Shown here piece by piece: positions 51,913-60,505 of a stretch of 64,000 bases of DNA (positions within the stretch are counted from its first letter, which is position 1; the number at the start of each line of letters is the position of its first letter). The stretch is taken from positions 62,001 through 126,000 of the forward strand of contig NZ_JBEPMA010000005.1 of the NCBI RefSeq assembly GCF_040545475.1, written 5' to 3'. Below the pieces are notes generated by a model. That model saw only the letters and a list, made by a program, of their open reading frames with translations, was not told the origin of the DNA and did no database searches. Both the position numbers and the translations under genes were made by a program. This DNA is from Peptoniphilus_A olsenii. Lineage in GTDB: Bacteria; Bacillota; Clostridia; Tissierellales; Peptoniphilaceae.

Positions 51913-51996
51913 GTGGATAAAAAATTGATTACAAGAATTATTGCTATTATCTTAGTTATAGCTATGGTAGTACCAGTCATTCTCAGTTTGACTTGA
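51913..51996 (+). CDS. 27-residue single-pass membrane microprotein
   Basis: GTG start three bases after AGGTGAG, stop TGA at 51994. The product is MDKKLITR followed by one hydrophobic helix IIAIILVIAMVVPVILSL and T. The spacing (8 bases after the previous stop), the strong ribosome-binding site and the basic-then-hydrophobic layout argue for a real gene. Function unknown; such proteins often modulate membrane complexes. Confidence 0.65.
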   Translation: MDKKLITRIIAIILVIAMVVPVILSLT

Positions 51997-52002
51997 TAAA
52001 CT

Positions 52003-52557
52003 TTGAATTACGTTAGAAAAAAGAGTCTTTTTGAAGATTTTTTTGAACACAGATCTTTTTTAATAATGCAATATACAAATGGCGATTTAACTAAGAGAGA
52101 GTTTTTACAAAAAAATTTTGATTATTTTGCTCTTAAAAATGCTAGGGCCTATATTAAAGTGGATTCATATGAAAAGGGAATGTATAATTATCAGTATTAC
52201 AATGTAATGGCGAAATATTATCGTACTCTGGCAATTGAAGTAAGAAATACCAAAAAGCACTCTAGATATTATGGATATTATTTGAATCTTACAAATAAAT
52301 ATTATCATCTTAAGGACAGATCGGTACTCTCTATCCTTAAAATACAAAATTTTGAAAATACAGCAGCTTATTTTATTAAATGCGAATCAAAAGCACTGAG
52401 AAATGAATTATACGAAATAGTATTAAAAGATAAAAAAGAAGCAATATTTCACTCAAAGGCACCATGGCTTTTGAAAGTATTAAAAAACGAGAAAATTTTT
52501 GATGATGAGATGAAGACATCTATTATCGATCATTATATTAATGAAAAATATTATTGA
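52003..52557 (+). CDS. Conserved-looking unknown protein
   Basis: 184 aa, soluble, rich in Tyr, Lys and Asn (YEKGMYNYQYYNVMAKYYR, about residues 57-75). The frame opens after a stop at 51997, so the first possible start is TTG at 52003; no clear ribosome-binding site precedes it, and translation may be coupled to the microprotein. I think it belongs to an uncharacterised clostridial family but cannot name it with confidence. It ends the run that began with the parvulin gene. Confidence 0.65.
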   Translation: MNYVRKKSLFEDFFEHRSFLIMQYTNGDLTKREFLQKNFDYFALKNARAYIKVDSYEKGMYNYQYYNVMAKYYRTLAIEVRNTKKHSRYYGYYLNLTNKYYHLKDRSVLSILKIQNFENTAAYFIKCESKALRNELYEIVLKDKKEAIFHSKAPWLLKVLKNEKIFDDEMKTSIIDHYINEKYY

Positions 52558-52563
52558 TACATT

Positions 52564-52603
52564 AAAGATACATTTTATTGATTTTAAAATGTGTCTTTTT
52601 TTG
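52564..52603 (+). terminator. Terminator of the 46604-52557 run
   Basis: AAAGATACATTTT pairs with AAAATGTGTCTTT (one wobble pair), then T7. Confidence 0.8.
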
Positions 52604-52669
52604 TCAATTTCAGTATTAAATATATTTATGTTAAAGCTATTATTAATAAATACTGGCAATATATGAAAT

Positions 52670-52698
52670 TTGTAATTATTTACAAAAAAACTTATAAT
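52670..52698 (+). promoter_or_regulatory. Promoter of the YeiH-type gene
   Basis: TTGTAA (52670-52675), 17 bases, TATAAT (52693-52698). The leader is about 88 bases. Confidence 0.55.
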
Positions 52699-52792
52699 AT
52701 AAATTGTGATTTTTATAAAATGCTTGGCTTTCTAATTTATTGAATAAGTCTTGCATTACGAAACTAAAATATTAGTATTTGAGGGGGAAAAA

Positions 52793-53773
52793 GTGAAAAT
52801 AAAAGGCATTATTTTATGTTTTATATTAGCAATACCTTGCTATTTCTTGGGTAAAATTTTTCCTGTAATAGGTGGACCAGTAATAGCTATTTTAATGGGT
52901 ATGCTTTTAAAAAAATTTGTTAAAAATGAATTTAATCCTGGGATTAAATTTACAAGTAAGAAAATTTTACAATTGGCAGTAATTCTATTGGGATATTCAA
53001 TGAATATTAATCAAGTAGTTAAAAGTGGCTATGATAGCTTGCCAGTAATTGTATTTACAATTTCCATAGCTTTGATTTCTGCTTTTGTTATGTCTAAGAT
53101 TCTAAAAATGGATAGGAAAAATGCTATTTTAATCGGTGTTGGATCTTCCATTTGTGGTGGTTCGGCAATTGCAGCTACTGCTCCTATAATAGATGCAGAT
53201 GATGAAACAATAGCTAAGTCTATATCGACTATATTTTTATTTAATGTTGCAGCCGCTATAATATTTCCAACTTTAGGAGATTTATTAAATTTAACTAATG
53301 AAGGATTTGCTATTTTTGCAGGAACTGCTGTTAACGACACTTCATCAGTTACTGCTGCCGCAGCTTCTTGGGATGCAATACATAGTGCAAATACTTTAGA
53401 GATGGCAACTGTAGTTAAATTAACTCGAACACTTGCTATTATTCCAATTTCAATAGTATTATCTATTTATGAAAATAGAAAAAATAATAGCTCAAAGAAC
53501 TTAAGTATATTTAAATTAGTGCCAAATTTTATTTTATTCTTTGTTATTTTTTCTATTTTAGCAACTGTATTGCCAATACCAAATAGCTTTATTCATTTCA
53601 CAAAGGTTTTGTCTAAGTTTTTTATTACAATGGCAATGATGGCTATCGGCCTATCTACAGATATTGTAAAATTAATAAAAACTGGTGGCAAGTCTTTAAT
53701 TCTTGGCTTTGTCTGCTGGGTATGTGTCACAGTTATGAGCTTAGGTGTACAAAATATAATTGGTCTTATTTAA
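52793..53773 (+). CDS. YeiH/UPF0324-family membrane transporter (putative sulfate/sulfonate-type exporter)
   Basis: 326 aa from the GTG at 52793, five bases after GAGGGGG; the earlier in-frame start at 52751 has no site. About ten membrane segments. Family blocks: GGPVIAILMGMLL, GVGSSICGGSAIAATAPII (residues 116-134) and AGTAVNDTSSVTAAAASW. The family is annotated as putative sulfate export, with little direct evidence; no sulfur or taurine genes are nearby. Confidence 0.87.
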   Translation: MKIKGIILCFILAIPCYFLGKIFPVIGGPVIAILMGMLLKKFVKNEFNPGIKFTSKKILQLAVILLGYSMNINQVVKSGYDSLPVIVFTISIALISAFVMSKILKMDRKNAILIGVGSSICGGSAIAATAPIIDADDETIAKSISTIFLFNVAAAIIFPTLGDLLNLTNEGFAIFAGTAVNDTSSVTAAAASWDAIHSANTLEMATVVKLTRTLAIIPISIVLSIYENRKNNSSKNLSIFKLVPNFILFFVIFSILATVLPIPNSFIHFTKVLSKFFITMAMMAIGLSTDIVKLIKTGGKSLILGFVCWVCVTVMSLGVQNIIGLI

Positions 53774-53774
53774 T

Positions 53775-53826
53775 AAAAAAGCATTGGATAATATGTAGCT
53801 AAAAGCTGTTATCCAATGCTTTTTTA
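53775..53826. terminator. Strong bidirectional terminator
   Basis: Perfect 17-bp stem from AAAAAAGCATTGGATAA (53775-53791) and its complement (53809-53825), between convergent genes. Confidence 0.9.
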
Positions 53827-53835
53827 ATTTAATTT

Positions 53836-54093
53836 TTAATCAAAATAGAGACCATCAGTGGTGTCATTATCTTTCATGAAATATACCAGTAGTTCATTTG
53901 CTCTATCAAAATCTTTCTCAGAAACATAAATTCCCTTTTCATAAATAGAAAAACCTGAAACTATCCTCATATAATCTCCATCATCTTTTACAAAATAAGG
54001 TATTTGGTTGTCTTCCAAAAAAGCACATATTTCATCAAAAATCAATTTATTTGTTGATGTTGTAAGTTTTACATATTCAATATTATCGTCCAT
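53836..54093 (-). CDS. DUF2007-like small protein
   Basis: 85 aa from the ATG at 54093, six bases after AGGTGA. Layout EYVKLTTSTNKLIFDEICAFLEDNQIPYFVKDD followed by GIYVSEKDFDRANELLVYF is typical of the DUF2007 (putative signal transducing, PII-like fold) family: strand, helix ending in a pocket, then VxxxDxxxA helix. Function unknown. It lies after rpsD on the same strand but beyond its terminator. Confidence 0.7.
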   Translation of the reverse strand: MDDNIEYVKLTTSTNKLIFDEICAFLEDNQIPYFVKDDGDYMRIVSGFSIYEKGIYVSEKDFDRANELLVYFMKDNDTTDGLYFD

Positions 54094-54141
54094 TTTTATC
54101 ACCTATAATATTATACCCTTTTTTTAAAATTTTAGGCAAAT

Positions 54142-54167
54142 AAAAAAGGCCACTAAGGCCCTTTTTA
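54142..54167 (-). terminator. Terminator of rpsD
   Basis: Stem AAAGGCC/GGCCCTTT around ACTAA immediately after the stop codon; T6 follows on the minus strand. Confidence 0.8.
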
Positions 54168-54764
54168 TTACATATTCTTTGAGTAAAACTCAACGATTAA
54201 TTGGTCATCAATTTCTATAGGTATATCTTCTCTATTAGGAATAGATGCTAAAGTTGCTTTAAAGTTTTCATCTTTAGAAATGTAAGGATAGCTAACAACA
54301 ACATTAGTGTTGTAGTTTTCTTTAAACATATCAACTTTTTTACCTTTAGCTGATAATTCAATCACATCGCCTGGTTCACATCTGTAAGATGGAATATTAA
54401 TTTTCTTTCCATTAACAGTTAAGTGACCGTGGCTTACCATTTGTCTTGCTTGTCTAATTGAAGAAGCAAAACCCATTCTGTAACATAGGTTATCTAGACG
54501 TCTTTCAAGGAAAGTAACTAGATTAGGACCTGTTTGTCCTGGAGTTCTTTGAGCTTCTTTAAATAGATTTACGAATTGTCTTTCAAGAACGCCGTAATAA
54601 GCTCTCAATCTTTGTTTTTCTAACAATTGCTTACCATATTCAGTAAGTTTTTTATCGCTTCTAGCGGTACCTCTAGTCGCTCTTTTCATTGCCTTAGGGT
54701 GACCGCAAACATTTAGTCCAAGTCTTCTAGATTGCTTGAACTTTGGATCCATCATTTTTGCCAT
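54168..54764 (-). CDS. rpsD: 30S ribosomal protein S4
   Basis: 198 aa. Primary 16S rRNA-binding protein that nucleates 30S assembly. N-terminal MAKMMDPKFKQSRRLGLNV with a single Cys in CGHPKA (no full zinc motif), central YYGVLERQFVNLFKEA, and the S4 RNA-binding domain RRLDNLCYRMGFASS...VSHGHLTVNGKKINIPSY. ATG with AGGAGA upstream. Single gene, as common in Firmicutes where S4 represses its own translation. Confidence 0.97.
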   Translation of the reverse strand: MAKMMDPKFKQSRRLGLNVCGHPKAMKRATRGTARSDKKLTEYGKQLLEKQRLRAYYGVLERQFVNLFKEAQRTPGQTGPNLVTFLERRLDNLCYRMGFASSIRQARQMVSHGHLTVNGKKINIPSYRCEPGDVIELSAKGKKVDMFKENYNTNVVVSYPYISKDENFKATLASIPNREDIPIEIDDQLIVEFYSKNM

Positions 54765-54777
54765 ATTATCATTCTCC

Positions 54778-54804
54778 TATAAATTTTCGCCGCGATAATT
54801 TATA
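54778..54804 (-). promoter_or_regulatory. Leader hairpin of rpsD, possible S4 autoregulation site
   Basis: TATAAATT (54804-54797 on the minus strand) pairs with AATTTATA (54785-54778), with a G+C-rich CGCGGCG loop. The right arm abuts the AGGAGA ribosome-binding site, so the fold could control initiation. I could not match it to the known S4 leader consensus. Confidence 0.4.
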
Positions 54805-54814
54805 AGCCGCATGT

Positions 54815-54843
54815 ATTATACTAAATCTTATAGTATTTGTAAA
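54815..54843 (-). promoter_or_regulatory. Promoter of rpsD
   Basis: On the minus strand, TTTACA (54843-54838), 17 bases, TATAAT (54820-54815). The leader is about 45 bases. Confidence 0.75.
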
Positions 54844-55026
54844 GTATTTCGTTGAATAATTAATTATTTTATATCTTATACTTATTTACAGAGAAAATAA
54901 TAGATAACTTCAATACCTATTTATTGTTAATTTAAAATAAAACTTTAGTTATAAAAGTTAAAATTTAAGTAGTTTCTTATTCTCTATAACAGTATTTCAA
55001 AAAAAATTTAGTAATATTTAACCTAA
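54844..55026. other. A+T-rich gap between divergent promoters
   Basis: No gene, repeat or RNA motif recognised between the rpsD promoter and the aminopeptidase promoter. Confidence 0.55.
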
Positions 55027-55053
55027 TTGCGTATAGTATTTTTATGTTATACT
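55027..55053 (+). promoter_or_regulatory. Probable promoter of the M29 aminopeptidase gene
   Basis: TGTTATACT (55045-55053) is an extended -10; TTGCGT (55027-55032) lies 15 bases before it. The leader would be about 150 bases and is A+T-rich with no fold that I recognise. Confidence 0.4.
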
Positions 55054-55211
55054 AAAATAAAATAGTTGTGAAGTTTAATCAAAAAGAGTGATTTAATATA
55101 ATTTTAGCTAACGATATAGTGTTTTTTATATAAAGAAATATCATATTATGAGTCTAATAATATTTTTGATAAATTTCAAACAAAAATTTTAAAAATATGG
55201 AGAGTGATAAA

Positions 55212-56459
55212 ATGGACCTGAAAGAATTTAATGTCAATGATTACTTAGGTAAATATGCAGAACTTATTTTAAAGATTGGACTTAAGATAAAGGATGGAGA
55301 TATTCTTATTATTCGAGTTCCAATTGAGGCTTTTGATTTTGCTCGAATCCTTACAGATATAGCTTATAATCTTGGAGCAAAAGAAGTTGTAGTTGACTAT
55401 AGAGACACAGAGATTTCAAAGTTAAAATTTAAGCATGAAACTTTAGAAGTGTTGACGGATATACCTAAACATAAAGTTGACAAAGAAAACTACTATATAA
55501 ATAAAAAAGCTAAATATCTATCAATAACAGGTGGAGACCCTGATGCTTATAAAGGAATTGATCCAAATAAATTATTGCAATCGGGAATTGCAAATTCAAA
55601 AGCATTAAGGGAATTTAGTGACAAAATGATGGCGAATTTTACATCTTGGTGTGTGGTTGGAGCTTCTATTGGACCTTGGGCCACTAAGGTATTTCCTGAT
55701 CTTGAAGAAAAAGATGCAATTAAAAAACTTTGGTACGAAATTTTTAATACTGTAAGATTATTTGAGGATAATCCTGAATCGGCATTAGAAAAACATGTTG
55801 CAAATTTAAGCCGATATGCTAATTTTTTAAATGAAAGCAAATTCAAAAAATTAAAATATACTTCTGCTAAAGGAACAAATCTAGAAGTTGAGTTGCCTGA
55901 TAATTATATATTTGCAGGCTCGGTTGACACAAATTCATCCGGAGAGGAATTTATTGCTAATATGCCAAGTGAAGAAGTGTTTTCTGCACCACATAGGGAA
56001 GGGGTTAATGGTATAGTTTACAATACTTTACCTTTAAACTATAATGGCAATATAATTGATGATTTTTATCTGAAATTTGAAGAGGGAAAAGTAGTAGATT
56101 TTGATGCAAAAACAGGTAAAGAATATTTGCAAAATATTCTAGATACTGATGAAGGCTCTAAAAGACTTGGTGAAGTTGCTTTAGTTTCATACAATACTCC
56201 CATATCTATGAGAAAAATTTTATTTTTTAATACTTTGTATGATGAAAATGCTTCATGTCATTTAGCATTAGGTAAGGCTTATCCTAGCTGTGTAAAGGAT
56301 GGAGAAAATATGTCAATTGAAGAGCTTAAAGAAATTGGTTTGAATGATTCTTTAAGTCATGTTGATTTTATGATAGGGGATAATACTACTAATATAGTTG
56401 GCATAAAGCACAATGGTGAAGAGATACAAATTTTTGAAAATGGAAATTTTGTAATATAA
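55212..56459 (+). CDS. Aminopeptidase, M29 family (PepS/AmpS-like)
   Basis: 415 aa from the ATG at 55212, nine bases after GGAG; the ATG at 55197 contains that site. M29 metallo-aminopeptidases use a two-metal centre with two Glu, two His, a Tyr and an Asp. Visible blocks are MPSEEVFSAPHREGVNG (about residue 250), FEEGKVVDFDAKTG, LALGKAYPSC and HVDFMIG (about 390). It releases N-terminal residues from peptides in the cytoplasm, fitting the amino-acid-using lifestyle along with PepD. Confidence 0.9.
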   Translation: MDLKEFNVNDYLGKYAELILKIGLKIKDGDILIIRVPIEAFDFARILTDIAYNLGAKEVVVDYRDTEISKLKFKHETLEVLTDIPKHKVDKENYYINKKAKYLSITGGDPDAYKGIDPNKLLQSGIANSKALREFSDKMMANFTSWCVVGASIGPWATKVFPDLEEKDAIKKLWYEIFNTVRLFEDNPESALEKHVANLSRYANFLNESKFKKLKYTSAKGTNLEVELPDNYIFAGSVDTNSSGEEFIANMPSEEVFSAPHREGVNGIVYNTLPLNYNGNIIDDFYLKFEEGKVVDFDAKTGKEYLQNILDTDEGSKRLGEVALVSYNTPISMRKILFFNTLYDENASCHLALGKAYPSCVKDGENMSIEELKEIGLNDSLSHVDFMIGDNTTNIVGIKHNGEEIQIFENGNFVI

Positions 56460-56530
56460 AAATTAAGATTTAGATTGTGTTAAAATTTTATGAATGTTTA
56501 ACAAAAAATTCATATATTATCAAATAAATT

Positions 56531-56578
56531 AAAAAAAGTCTGTCTAAAACTGTATTAAGTTTAAACAGACTTATTTTA
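56531..56578. terminator. Convergent terminator between aminopeptidase and comEA
   Basis: AAGTCTGT (56536-56543) pairs with ACAGACTT (56565-56572), with further inner pairs; A7 before the stem gives T7 on the minus strand. Confidence 0.75.
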
Positions 56579-56703
56579 ATTTGAATTTGATTAATTAAGA
56601 TTATATTAAATACTAGAATCTGTTGAGAATTAAACCTATTTGTCATAAAGCTTTACAAATAGATTTTGGTAGTAAATATTATTTAAAATAGATTTAAGAC
56701 TAA

Positions 56704-57342
56704 TTATGTAGTTACAAAGTCTCTCATACTCTCAAACTTTTTGTCGCCTATGCCATCAACTCTTTTTAAATCGTCAATTGTGTTAAAAGGAGAATTTGCC
56801 CTGTATTCAATAATTTTATCAGCAGTTTTTTCACCAACACCAGGTATCTGTGTAAGTTCTTTATGGTCAGCAGTATTTAGATTAATCTTTGGTAAATTTG
56901 AAGAATTGATATTAGATGAGTTTGTAGCTACAGCCGGTGGTAAGTCCTCTCCAAGTAAAGGTAAATATATTTTTTCTTCATCATTTAATTTTTTGGCTAA
57001 ATTTATAACATCTAAATTCGCGTTTTCTAGGGCTCCTCCAGCTAGTTCAATTGCATCAGCTACACGTGAACCCAGGCTCAATTTGTATAGGCCTGGATTT
57101 TTAACAGCTCCTGAAACATGAACAAATAATTCTTGAGCCTGATTTTCACTATTTGAATTTATTTCTAAATTATCACTTTCAATGTCATTATTTTGTGAAA
57201 ATGATTTTTCGTCAGAAGTATCTATACTGAGTAGTTCTTTATCATATTCATCATTTGGAGAATATACTTGATATCCAATAAATACCAGCAATAATAATAT
57301 TAAAAAATAACTTAAATTCTTTTTTAAAAAATTAAAATTCAT
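56704..57342 (-). CDS. comEA: ComEA-type DNA-binding protein (SLBB plus helix-hairpin-helix)
   Basis: 212 aa. N-terminal membrane helix (LSYFLILLLLVFIGYQVY, residues 10-27), a low-complexity acidic linker, an SLBB domain (about 72-127, VHVSGAVKNPGLYKL) and a C-terminal double helix-hairpin-helix (about 150-210, INLNTADHKELTQIPGVGEK and RVDGIGDKKF). This is the layout of the competence DNA receptor ComEA on the outer face of the membrane. comEC is not adjacent, so this copy could also serve DNA binding outside competence. ATG with GAGG upstream. Confidence 0.88.
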   Translation of the reverse strand: MNFNFLKKNLSYFLILLLLVFIGYQVYSPNDEYDKELLSIDTSDEKSFSQNNDIESDNLEINSNSENQAQELFVHVSGAVKNPGLYKLSLGSRVADAIELAGGALENANLDVINLAKKLNDEEKIYLPLLGEDLPPAVATNSSNINSSNLPKINLNTADHKELTQIPGVGEKTADKIIEYRANSPFNTIDDLKRVDGIGDKKFESMRDFVTT

Positions 57343-57371
57343 CTTTAACCTCGCTAATTTTCTATATAATT

Positions 57372-57400
57372 AGTATACTCCATTTTCTATAAAAATTAAA
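57372..57400 (-). promoter_or_regulatory. Probable promoter of comEA
   Basis: On the minus strand, TTTAAT (57400-57395), 17 bases, TATACT (57377-57372). Confidence 0.45.
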
Positions 57401-57452
57401 TCATTATAATAAATTCTATTATTCAATACACTAAATTGATATTTTTATAGTG

Positions 57453-57481
57453 TTTTCAAATAAAAATATTTATGTTATAAT
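57453..57481 (+). promoter_or_regulatory. Promoter of the EF-G paralogue gene
   Basis: TTTTCA (57453-57458), 17 bases, TATAAT (57476-57481), with TGT before the -10. Confidence 0.6.
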
Positions 57482-57527
57482 GATACAAACGATTTCAAAA
57501 TTTACATATTGTTAGGAGGCAAAAACT

Positions 57528-59591
57528 ATGAAAGTTTATAAGACAACGCAAGTAAGAAATCTTGCCCTAGTTGGGCATTCTGGTTCAGGTAAAACAAATT
57601 TAACAGAGGCAATGCTTTTCCAAAGTGGAGCAACTAAGAAATTAGGCAATGTTTCTGATAAAAATACAGTTTCAGATTTCAGTAAAGAAGAAAAGGAAAG
57701 AGGAACTTCCATTGGAACAGCAATTGTTCCCATTGAATGGAGAAATTATAAAGTTAATATTATAGATACTCCTGGATTTCTTGACTTTGTGGGTGAAGCT
57801 CATGGAGCTCTTAGAGCAAGTGAAGCGGCTCTTCTTGTTATTGATGCAACAAAAGGGATTGAAGTTGGAACAGAAAGAGCCTGGAGATATACAGAAGAAA
57901 TTGGTCTTCCTAGAATAATATTTATTAATAAAATTGATGGTGAAAATGTAAACTTTAGAAAATTAATGGAAGATTTAGAAGAATCTTTCGGTAAAAAAGT
58001 TATTCCTTTTTCAGTTCCTATAGGTGAAGGCGAAAACTTTGTTGGAGTTACTGATGTAATTTTTCAAAAAGGATATAAATATGTAAACTCTGCTCCTCAA
58101 GAAGCTGAACTTAATCACGATCAAGTTAAAGCTACTGAAAGAATGTATGAAGAAATAGCAGAAGTTGTTGCAGGTTCAGATGAAGTTTTAATGGAAAAAT
58201 ATTTTGCCGGTGAAAAATTTACTAGAGAAGATTTACTTCGAGGTGTGACAACGGCCTTATTAGAAGGGGATGCAGTTCCTTTATTAGTTGGAAGTGGTGA
58301 AAAAGGAATTGGTATAGACATATTACTTAATACTATAATTAACTATATGCCGTCACCATCTGATGAGAGAGCACATCAAGGATTTAGATTTAAAGAAGGA
58401 GAAGAAAGAAAAGTATCTGCTGATGAAAATTTTGCGGCAGTTGTTTTTAAAACAATTTCAGATCCATTCTTAGGAAAGATATCTATATTTAAAGTTTTAT
58501 CAGGTATTATTAATAAAAATACAACTCTATATAATGTAAATGCCGATGTTACAGAAAAACTTACGGGATTATATGTAATGAGAGGTAAAGAGCAAATGGA
58601 GGTTGACGAAATACATGCTGGCGATATTGGGGCAACAGCTAAACTCCTAAATACCATAACTGGTGATACTTTATGTGATAAAGAACATAAAGTTTTGTAC
58701 AAGAAAATTAAGCAGGCTTCACCGGTACTATACTATGCAATAGAACCAAAAACAAAAGGCGATGAAGAAAAACTTTCTCAATCATTAAAGAAAATTAAAG
58801 ACGAAGATCCTTCATTTGTAATTGAAAGGAATGCGGAAACTAAACAACTGACAATCGGTGGACAAGGCAGTGTTCAATTAGATGTAATTTTAGAAAAATT
58901 AAAGAACATGTATGGTGTTGAAGTCAATATAGTTCCTTTTATAATTCCTTATAGAGAAACAATAAGAAAAACTTCTCAAGTTCAGGGTAAACACAAAAAA
59001 CAATCTGGTGGTGCAGGTCAATATGGTGATGTCTGGATGAGATTTGAACCATCAGATAAAGAATTTGAATTTGATGAAGAAGTATTTGGCGGTTCAGTAC
59101 CTAAAAACTATTTCCCAGCAGTAGAGAAAGGTATAGTTGAATCTAAAGAAAAAGGTGTATTGGCAGGATATCCTGTTACTAATTTTAAAGCTGTACTTTA
59201 TGATGGAAGTTATCATGATGTTGACTCTAATGAAATGAGTTTTAAAATCGCAGCCTCTTTAGCTTTTAAAAAAGGTATGCAAGAAGCAGATCCAGTATTA
59301 CTTGAGCCTATAATGAAAGTTGAAGTTCTAATTCCAGAAGCCTATTTAGGCGATGTTATGGGGGATATGAACAAAAGACGTGGAAGAATTTTAGGGATGG
59401 ATCAAAAGAGCGATGGCACACAAGTTTTAATAGCCGAAGCTCCTCAAGCTGAACTATTTAGTTATTCTATCGATTTACGTTCAATGACACAAGGTAGAGG
59501 AACATTTAATATGGAATATGTTAGATACGAGGAAGTTCCAGCAAATATAGCAGAAGAAATAATTTCAAAAAGAGCGGAAGAAAATAAATAA
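57528..59591 (+). CDS. Elongation factor G-like GTPase (EF-G paralogue)
   Basis: 687 aa with the five-domain EF-G plan. The P-loop is GHSGSGKT (residues 16-23) where canonical FusA has AHIDAGKT; G3 is DTPGF (from 80), G4 NKID (134-137). Later blocks include QYGDVWMRFEP and SNEMSFKIAASLAFKKG of domain IV. This P-loop marks a separate branch of EF-G found beside FusA in many Firmicutes, and its job is not clearly defined. It stands alone rather than in the rpsL-rpsG-fusA-tuf operon, which supports a paralogue. ATG with GGAGG upstream. Confidence 0.88.
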   Translation: MKVYKTTQVRNLALVGHSGSGKTNLTEAMLFQSGATKKLGNVSDKNTVSDFSKEEKERGTSIGTAIVPIEWRNYKVNIIDTPGFLDFVGEAHGALRASEAALLVIDATKGIEVGTERAWRYTEEIGLPRIIFINKIDGENVNFRKLMEDLEESFGKKVIPFSVPIGEGENFVGVTDVIFQKGYKYVNSAPQEAELNHDQVKATERMYEEIAEVVAGSDEVLMEKYFAGEKFTREDLLRGVTTALLEGDAVPLLVGSGEKGIGIDILLNTIINYMPSPSDERAHQGFRFKEGEERKVSADENFAAVVFKTISDPFLGKISIFKVLSGIINKNTTLYNVNADVTEKLTGLYVMRGKEQMEVDEIHAGDIGATAKLLNTITGDTLCDKEHKVLYKKIKQASPVLYYAIEPKTKGDEEKLSQSLKKIKDEDPSFVIERNAETKQLTIGGQGSVQLDVILEKLKNMYGVEVNIVPFIIPYRETIRKTSQVQGKHKKQSGGAGQYGDVWMRFEPSDKEFEFDEEVFGGSVPKNYFPAVEKGIVESKEKGVLAGYPVTNFKAVLYDGSYHDVDSNEMSFKIAASLAFKKGMQEADPVLLEPIMKVEVLIPEAYLGDVMGDMNKRRGRILGMDQKSDGTQVLIAEAPQAELFSYSIDLRSMTQGRGTFNMEYVRYEEVPANIAEEIISKRAEENK

Positions 59592-59596
59592 TATTT

Positions 59597-59632
59597 TTGA
59601 GTTGGATTAAAAAATCCAACTCTTTTTTTAAT
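59597..59632 (+). terminator. Terminator of the EF-G paralogue gene
   Basis: GAGTTGGATT (59599-59608) pairs with AATCCAACTC (59613-59622), loop AAAA, then T7. Confidence 0.9.
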
Positions 59633-59700
59633 AATCTTTAAAATTGAAAAAGATTTATTTTCAGTGTATTCTTTATTTAAAATGTTGAGAGGGACAAATA

Positions 59701-60339
59701 ATGGACATTAAAAGATTTAGTTTGAGAGAACAAGTATATGATGGAATAAAAAATAAAATTCTAAATAAAGAATATAAAATTGGAGAGTATTTAAACATTC
59801 AAGAGCTAACTCGTGAATTATCTGTAAGCAATACTCCCGTTAGAGAGGCACTTTCAGCTTTAGTTTCAGATGGGCTTGTTGATGTTTCTGATAATTATAA
59901 ATATAAAGTTGTAAATCTAAATGAAAAAGAAATTATAGATTTAAATCAAACAATTTTAATTTTAATTCTTGGAGCACTGGATTACATAAAAAGGGAAGAC
60001 AAATTTAAATTATTAGAAAATATGCTAGAAAATTCTTTAGCTAATTATAAAAAAGATAAAGATAAAAATGAACTTTTTGACTATCAATTTGTAAGACTGT
60101 CTACAGATTTTGATAGACAATTTGTGTTAGCAACAAATAATAAATTTCTTATACAAGAATTCGACAATTTAATGAATCTTTTTGTTCTTACATCTGTATA
60201 TAATAAAAAAGAATATAGAGATATTCATGTCAAAGAACATTATCAAATGCTAGAAAGTATCAGAGAAACAAATATAGATAAGACAAAAAATATTTTAAAA
60301 AATCATTTTAGTAAGAATTTAAGTGACATGGATTATTAG
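59701..60339 (+). CDS. GntR-family transcriptional regulator (FadR/FCD type)
   Basis: 212 aa. N-terminal winged helix (residues 5-70) with LREQVYDGIKNKIL and the recognition segment LSVSNTPVREALSALVSDGLV. The C-terminal part is an all-helical FCD-like ligand domain; ligand histidines may include those in HVKEHYQMLESI. The effector and target are unknown; no metabolic operon follows it in the same direction. ATG with GAGAGGGA upstream. Confidence 0.88.
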   Translation: MDIKRFSLREQVYDGIKNKILNKEYKIGEYLNIQELTRELSVSNTPVREALSALVSDGLVDVSDNYKYKVVNLNEKEIIDLNQTILILILGALDYIKREDKFKLLENMLENSLANYKKDKDKNELFDYQFVRLSTDFDRQFVLATNNKFLIQEFDNLMNLFVLTSVYNKKEYRDIHVKEHYQMLESIRETNIDKTKNILKNHFSKNLSDMDY

Positions 60340-60407
60340 TTATGATTAATTTTTCTCATATTAGGTATCAATAGATTAAGTTATAAATTAGAGATAGTCC
60401 ATATATC

Positions 60408-60436
60408 TTTACAAATTAATAGATTTGTATTAAAAT
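60408..60436 (+). promoter_or_regulatory. Promoter of ctsR-mcsA-mcsB-clpC
   Basis: TTTACA (60408-60413), 17 bases, TAAAAT (60431-60436). The predicted start near 60443 lies inside the first CtsR box. Confidence 0.75.
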
Positions 60437-60439
60437 GAG

Positions 60440-60456
60440 TGTAAAAGATAGTCAAA
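60440..60456 (+). promoter_or_regulatory. CtsR operator 1
   Basis: Heptad pair TGTAAAA-GAT-AGTCAAA, resembling the CtsR consensus GGTCAAA-N3-GGTCAAA, positioned over the predicted transcription start. Confidence 0.55.
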
Positions 60457-60477
60457 TTACATATCTTATATTTAAAA

Positions 60478-60494
60478 AGACAAAGATGGTCAAA
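60478..60494 (+). promoter_or_regulatory. CtsR operator 2
   Basis: Heptad pair AGACAAA-GAT-GGTCAAA with the second half exact. It overlaps the start of the ribosome-binding site of ctsR and has the same GAT spacer as operator 1. Confidence 0.65.
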
Positions 60495-60505
60495 GGAATG
60501 AGAAT

